A DNA stretch of 48,027 nt, taken from NCBI GenBank assembly GCA_016783905.1, contig JADHVQ010000007.1, positions 1 through 48,027 of the forward strand, given 5' to 3'. A program made the position numbers and the translations under genes. Shown here piece by piece: positions 44,178-48,027 of the stretch (position 1 is its first letter; each line of letters begins with the position of its first letter). The notes below the pieces were generated by a model. That model was not told the origin of the DNA. It saw nothing but the letters and a program-made list of their open reading frames with translations, and searched no databases. This DNA is from Bacteroidales bacterium. Its GTDB lineage: Bacteria > Bacteroidota > Bacteroidia > Bacteroidales > FEN-979.

Positions 44178-44705
44178 ATGAAGTCCCGTATTGAACTTGT
44201 CCTGGGAGATATCACGAAAGTTACAACAGATGCCATCGTCAATGCCGCGAATCGATCTCTATTAGGCGGAGGGGGCGTAGATGGCGCTATACACCGGGCT
44301 GCAGGACCTGCTCTTCTTGAAGCTTGCCGAATGCTGGAAGGGTGTGAAACAGGTCAGGCAAAAATTACGGAAGGATTTCAACTTCCCGCCAGCCATGTGA
44401 TTCATACCGTTGGCCCCATCTGGTACGGAGGCAACCAGCAGGAAAAGGAGTTATTGGCTGCCTGCTACAGAAACAGTTTGGAACTTGCCCGCGATAATGG
44501 ATGTACCACCATCGCTTTTCCAAATATAAGCACGGGGATTTATCGGTTCCCTAAAAAAGAGGCTGCACGCATTGCTATTGCTGAAGTGAAAAAATATCTT
44601 TTTCATAACAAACTTCCGGAAAAGGTTTTTTTTGTCTGCTTTGATGAGGAGAACTTCAACCTGTATGAAGAGTTATTGGACGAAGGACTGCCAACTGCCA
44701 ACTGA
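44178..44705 (+). CDS. Macrodomain (ADP-ribose deacylase-like) protein
   Basis: This 175-aa single macrodomain protein binds ADP-ribose and probably hydrolyses O-acetyl-ADP-ribose or ADP-ribosylated proteins. LVLGDITKVTTDAIVNAANRSLLGGGGVDGAIHRAAG contains the catalytic Asn and the GGGVDGAIH loop typical of the MacroD/YmdB class. IHTVGPIWYGG and FPNISTGIYRFP are the other ligand-binding loops. The track ORF begins at 43839 in another frame of the suhB-like gene; ATG 44178 is the homologous start. It is 10 bp downstream of that gene and probably co-transcribed. The TGA stop falls in a CTGCCAA repeat. Confidence 0.92.
   Translation: MKSRIELVLGDITKVTTDAIVNAANRSLLGGGGVDGAIHRAAGPALLEACRMLEGCETGQAKITEGFQLPASHVIHTVGPIWYGGNQQEKELLAACYRNSLELARDNGCTTIAFPNISTGIYRFPKKEAARIAIAEVKKYLFHNKLPEKVFFVCFDEENFNLYEELLDEGLPTAN
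44688..44704. repeat. Heptad CTGCCAA x2 at the macrodomain gene stop
   Basis: CTGCCAA-CTGCCAA-CTG covers the last codons (LPTAN) and the stop codon of the macrodomain gene. It resembles CTGACAA at the rpoD stop. Confidence 0.6.
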
Positions 44706-44716
44706 ATTTTTACTGA

Positions 44717-47158
44717 ATGAGAATTATTTTTCTGTTACTTTTCGTTTTCACGTTTACCCTTCTGGGGATTCCCCAGGGTGCCAGAAAAAGCGTTTCTGCT
44801 ATTCCGACAACGGAATCGATTAAAATAGATGGGGTGCTGGATGAGGCAATCTGGGACGAAGCACCTATGGCCGAGGACTTTATCCAGCAACGGCCCTATA
44901 ATGGAGCGCCTGCCTCTTTTGCTGCGGAGGTTAGGTTACTCTTCGACAACTCCGGGCTCTATGTTGGTGCCATCCTGCATGATCCATCCCCTGACAACAT
45001 TCTGAAACAGCTTGGATTGCGGGATTCGGATGAACTCAACGCTGACTATTTCACCCTCCTGCTCGACCCGTTTGATGATGGACTGAATGGTTTTGCATTC
45101 CGGGTCTATGCATCGGATGTTCAGACAGATTATAAAGTATCAGGCGAGTTGGACTTTGACCTGGATGTGAGCTGGGATGCCGTGTGGCAGAGCAAAGCCC
45201 GAATTGGTGCCGAAGGATGGGTGGTGGAGATGAAGATTCCTTATTCCGCCATTCGGTTTCCCAAAACAGAGATTCAAACCTGGGGGATGAACTGTCAGCG
45301 GGATATCCGGCGTATCCGAGAGTTATCATCCTGGAATTTCATCGATTCCAAAATCCAGGGAACGATAAATCAATCGGGGCTTCTGACTGGCATCCGGGGT
45401 ATTAAACCTCCTCTCCGGCTCTCGCTAACTCCCTATGTCTCGGGGTACGTGGAAAAGAACCCCGACTACAAAGCATGGCAATTCTCTTATAACTATGGAG
45501 CCGACATGAAATATGGGATCAACCAGAGTTTTACCCTCGACATGACCCTGATCCCCGATTTCGGACAGGTGCCTTCGGATGATAAGGTCTATAACTTCTC
45601 GCCTTTTGAGATCTATTATTCCGAGAAGAGGCAGTTTTTCACAGAGGGGACAGAACTGTTTGACAAGGGTGGCATCTTCTATACACGCCGGGTTGGAAGC
45701 AAACCGGATGATTATGATCAGGTTTACGACCAGCTCGACAGCAATGAAGTGGTGAAGGAGAATCCGATGCAGACCCGCCTGATCAATGCAACCAAGGTCT
45801 CCGGACGTACCAATAAAGGGCTGGGGATCGGTGTGTTCAACGGAATGTCGGCCAACACCTGGGCCACCATCGAAGATACCACCACGGGGGATACACGCAG
45901 GTTTCTTACACAAGGATTTACCAATTACAATATGCTGGTGCTGGACCAGGCGCTGAAGAACAACTCCTATTTTTCAGTCCTGAACACCAATTTATACCGG
46001 GCGGATATCGGATACTGCGCCAACGTTTCGGGAATTGACTTCAAGTTTGCCAACCGGAAATATACCTACTCCGTTTCAGGGGATGCATTTATCAGTCAGA
46101 AATACCGCGCACACCAGGCTCCGGAATTCGGGTATGCCCTGCACTGGGGAGCCGGCAAGATCAGCGGTAATTTTCAGTACACCTACTACCAGGTTGTTGA
46201 GAACGAAACGTATGATCCCAACGACATGGGGTTCAACCAGCGCAACAACCGGTTTGAGAATGGAATCTACATTGAATACAATATCTATGAACCGTTCTGG
46301 AAGGTGCTGGAATGGTATAATGATTTTGAGGTTAAGTATTCTACGCTGTTCGATGGCCTGAAATATACCTCACTTCTCATTGAGGGATCCACCCGCGCAA
46401 CCACCAGAAAGTACCTGACCCTGGGAGGCGTTTTTGAAATCAAACCGGATGGGTATGATTATTATGAACCTCGCGTAGACGGATGGAAATATTGTACATT
46501 CGGATATGCCGCCATTGGGTTCTTTACCTCTTCAGACTACCGCAAGAAAGTGGCTCTTGATACGCGGGTAACCCTCGCCTACTCCTCCCGCTATCTGACT
46601 TCCTACTATGAACTGGAACTGAGGCCACGGTTCCGTCCGAACGACCGGCTCTTTTTCATCTATACCTTTTACATGGACCACCTGAACAATGATGCCGGGT
46701 ATGTACTCGATTCGCTCGATGTTTCAGGTTGTCAGGTGATCATTTTTGGACGCAGGGATGTTCAAACTATATCCAATATACTGGAAGGCAATTACATGCT
46801 TCGCAGCAACATAAGCCTGAACCTTCGCCTTCGCCATTACTGGGTGTGGGCTCATTATCTCTCATTTTATAACCTGAGGCCAGATGGATTCCTGATCCCG
46901 TCAGACTACCAGGCCAACGAAGATGTCGATTTTAACCTGTTTAACATCGACCTGAGCTTTATCTGGGATTTTGCCCCCGGAAGTCAGCTCTCTTTTGTTT
47001 GGAAGAACGCCATCACCACCCAGGATGACCAGATTGACTACAGCTTCTTCCGGAATTTCAGTAACACCATCAGCTCCCCTGCTGCCAACAGCTTCTCCAT
47101 CAGGGTTTTGTACTATATCGATGCGATGTACTTTAAAAGAAAAAAGAGATTGCCATAA
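44717..47158 (+). CDS. DUF5916 outer-membrane protein with CBM9-like N-terminal domain
   Basis: The 813-aa protein has a signal peptide (IIFLLLFVFTFTLLG), then a carbohydrate-binding-family-9-like domain at about residues 30-230 (IKIDGVLDEAIWDEAPMAEDF, FDNSGLYVGAILHDP, WVVEMKIPYSAIRF). The rest fits the DUF5916 region: FTLDMTLIPDFGQVPSDDKV, YYSEKRQFFTEGTELFDKGG, followed by many aromatic-rich alternating strands (YYELELRPRFRPNDRLFFIY, LSFVWKNAIT) of a beta-barrel. Such proteins are common in marine and gut Bacteroidota; the ligand is unknown. It starts 11 bp after the macrodomain gene. Confidence 0.88.
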   Translation: MRIIFLLLFVFTFTLLGIPQGARKSVSAIPTTESIKIDGVLDEAIWDEAPMAEDFIQQRPYNGAPASFAAEVRLLFDNSGLYVGAILHDPSPDNILKQLGLRDSDELNADYFTLLLDPFDDGLNGFAFRVYASDVQTDYKVSGELDFDLDVSWDAVWQSKARIGAEGWVVEMKIPYSAIRFPKTEIQTWGMNCQRDIRRIRELSSWNFIDSKIQGTINQSGLLTGIRGIKPPLRLSLTPYVSGYVEKNPDYKAWQFSYNYGADMKYGINQSFTLDMTLIPDFGQVPSDDKVYNFSPFEIYYSEKRQFFTEGTELFDKGGIFYTRRVGSKPDDYDQVYDQLDSNEVVKENPMQTRLINATKVSGRTNKGLGIGVFNGMSANTWATIEDTTTGDTRRFLTQGFTNYNMLVLDQALKNNSYFSVLNTNLYRADIGYCANVSGIDFKFANRKYTYSVSGDAFISQKYRAHQAPEFGYALHWGAGKISGNFQYTYYQVVENETYDPNDMGFNQRNNRFENGIYIEYNIYEPFWKVLEWYNDFEVKYSTLFDGLKYTSLLIEGSTRATTRKYLTLGGVFEIKPDGYDYYEPRVDGWKYCTFGYAAIGFFTSSDYRKKVALDTRVTLAYSSRYLTSYYELELRPRFRPNDRLFFIYTFYMDHLNNDAGYVLDSLDVSGCQVIIFGRRDVQTISNILEGNYMLRSNISLNLRLRHYWVWAHYLSFYNLRPDGFLIPSDYQANEDVDFNLFNIDLSFIWDFAPGSQLSFVWKNAITTQDDQIDYSFFRNFSNTISSPAANSFSIRVLYYIDAMYFKRKKRLP

Positions 47159-47197
47159 ATTGCACATGAATTGCCATGGATTGCCATACAGGAGCAG

Positions 47198-48027
47198 CTA
47201 GGACAATGGAACAGTAAAGACAAATGTACTTCCCTTGCCTTCTTCGCTTTCAGCCCAGATTTGTCCGCCATAGGTTTCGATGAACTCGTTGCAAAGGATC
47301 AATCCCAAACCGGTTCCGGTTTCATTGGCGGTTCCTTTTCGGCGGAATCCTGAATCGATCTTGAACAGAAAATCCAGATCTGTTTTTGAGATGCCAATAC
47401 CCTGGTCAATAATCGCTATTCCTATAAAGCCGGATGGTACTTTTCCCGAATCTGATGAAGGAATCACACAGATCCTGATGGTCTTGCCGAAGGGTGAAAA
47501 TTTTGTCGCATTAGAGATTAAATTGCGCAGGATCGTTTTGATTATGTTTCCATCTGCAAAAATAGTGGTATTGTCGGGGATTTCAATTTTCACCTGTATC
47601 CCCTTTTTCTCCAGGCTCAATTTGTCAACATTGAGGATCTCAAAAACCATGAGTCCGATATCCAGAGACTCGGGATGAAATTCAATGCCTCCCAACTGGA
47701 TCCGTGACCAATCCAGCAGGTTTTCCAACAGTTTATACACCTTGTTTAAGCCATCGACTACGCGCCGGATATAATTCAGGTGTTGTTCGGCTGAGGAGTT
47801 ATTGTACTCATCCAGTAATAAATTTGAAAATCCAAGGATGGTACTGAAGGGACTCTTCAGGTCATGGGCAATGATGGAAAAAAATTTATCCTTTTGCGAA
47901 TTAAGTTCCCTTAGTCGACTTTCAGACTCCCGAAGGCGGGCTTCCACGAGACTTCGTTTGTTTGACTCATCCTCCAGTTGATCCAGCATCTCATTCAGCG
48001 ATAAGGCGATAGAACCAATCTCATCAT
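47198..48027 (-). CDS. Sensor histidine kinase, 5'-truncated by window edge
   Basis: Only the C-terminal part is in the window; the frame stays open through 48027, beyond the track ATG at 47989. The upstream codons (DEIGSIALSLNEMLDQL) look like the end of a HAMP linker, so a membrane sensor is expected outside the window. A coiled segment (KRSLVEARLRESESRLREL) leads to the HisKA domain with the phospho-acceptor in FSIIAHDLKSPFSTILGFSN. The HATPase_c domain has the N box (LRNLISNATKFS), G1 (IIDQGIGIS) and G2 (ETGTGLGLILCNEFIE). No partner response regulator is in view. Confidence 0.92.
   Translation of the reverse strand, partial: DEIGSIALSLNEMLDQLEDESNKRSLVEARLRESESRLRELNSQKDKFFSIIAHDLKSPFSTILGFSNLLLDEYNNSSAEQHLNYIRRVVDGLNKVYKLLENLLDWSRIQLGGIEFHPESLDIGLMVFEILNVDKLSLEKKGIQVKIEIPDNTTIFADGNIIKTILRNLISNATKFSPFGKTIRICVIPSSDSGKVPSGFIGIAIIDQGIGISKTDLDFLFKIDSGFRRKGTANETGTGLGLILCNEFIETYGGQIWAESEEGKGSTFVFTVPLS

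Overview
The window reads as chromosomal DNA from a member of the Bacteroidota, most likely a free-living anaerobic or fermentative Bacteroidales-type lineage. The evidence is a short primary sigma factor of about 287 aa, repeated matches to the Bacteroidota -7 promoter box TAnnTTTG, a type IX secretion C-terminal sorting domain, a DUF5916 outer-membrane protein, GIN/DUF2807 proteins behind an ECF sigma factor, and HydG, the [FeFe]-hydrogenase maturase. There is no phage, IS element, CRISPR array, rRNA or tRNA that I can support. No gene-free stretch exceeds about 300 bp.

Layout. 1-4054: an error-prone-repair cassette, with a partial dnaE-type polymerase III alpha gene overlapping dinB, and a divergent XRE/S24 (LexA-like) regulator. 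4173-11137: nucleotide-sugar and envelope genes (ugd, UDP-glucuronate decarboxylase, rfbD, phosphohexomutase, BamA-like outer-membrane protein). 11167-14941: DUF5063 protein and HPt protein, then on the minus strand nth, recA and a TPR lipoprotein. 15060-17593: geranylgeranyl-reductase-like flavoprotein and a T9SS-secreted Ig/PKD protein. 17746-19655: a decayed clpB. 19658-26244: MORN-like protein, recR, RHH-like small protein, glmM, TPR protein, aroE, DUF4342, and an internally deleted aldehyde dehydrogenase. 26374-34188: rpsO, pnp, rpoD, rpe, HD protein, tandem Usp, ligA. 34192-37171: ECF sigma, putative anti-sigma and two adhesin-like beta-helix proteins in one minus-strand operon. 37259-48027: EamA transporter, hydG, arcC, mtaB, lgt, suhB-like phosphatase, macrodomain protein, DUF5916 protein and a partial histidine kinase.

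The most unusual structure is a dispersed set of short tandem tracts, nearly all with a 7-bp unit (a few 8-bp) but with many different unit sequences: GCGGACT, TTTTCGC, ATCGAAA, AAATCGN, GTTTCGG, TCTTATA, CTGCCAA, ATCGCTA. They fill intergenic spacers, supply stop codons or C-terminal tails for several genes, and sit directly before three start codons. In two genes (dnaE and mtaB) they lie in-frame inside the coding sequence. They resemble in form the heptanucleotide STRR repeats of cyanobacteria and, for the in-gene copies, Rickettsia palindromic elements. Two copies of a GC-rich double-hairpin element are attached to ATCGAAA-type tracts.

The second unusual theme is gene decay by in-frame internal deletion. 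clpB carries a frameshift, three internal deletions and a lost C-terminus. The aldehyde dehydrogenase has lost about 200 central residues including the catalytic centre, yet its frame stays open. At the protein level several junctions fall at short repeated motifs, which suggests deletion between short direct repeats. All family assignments come from reading the translations; no database search was possible.
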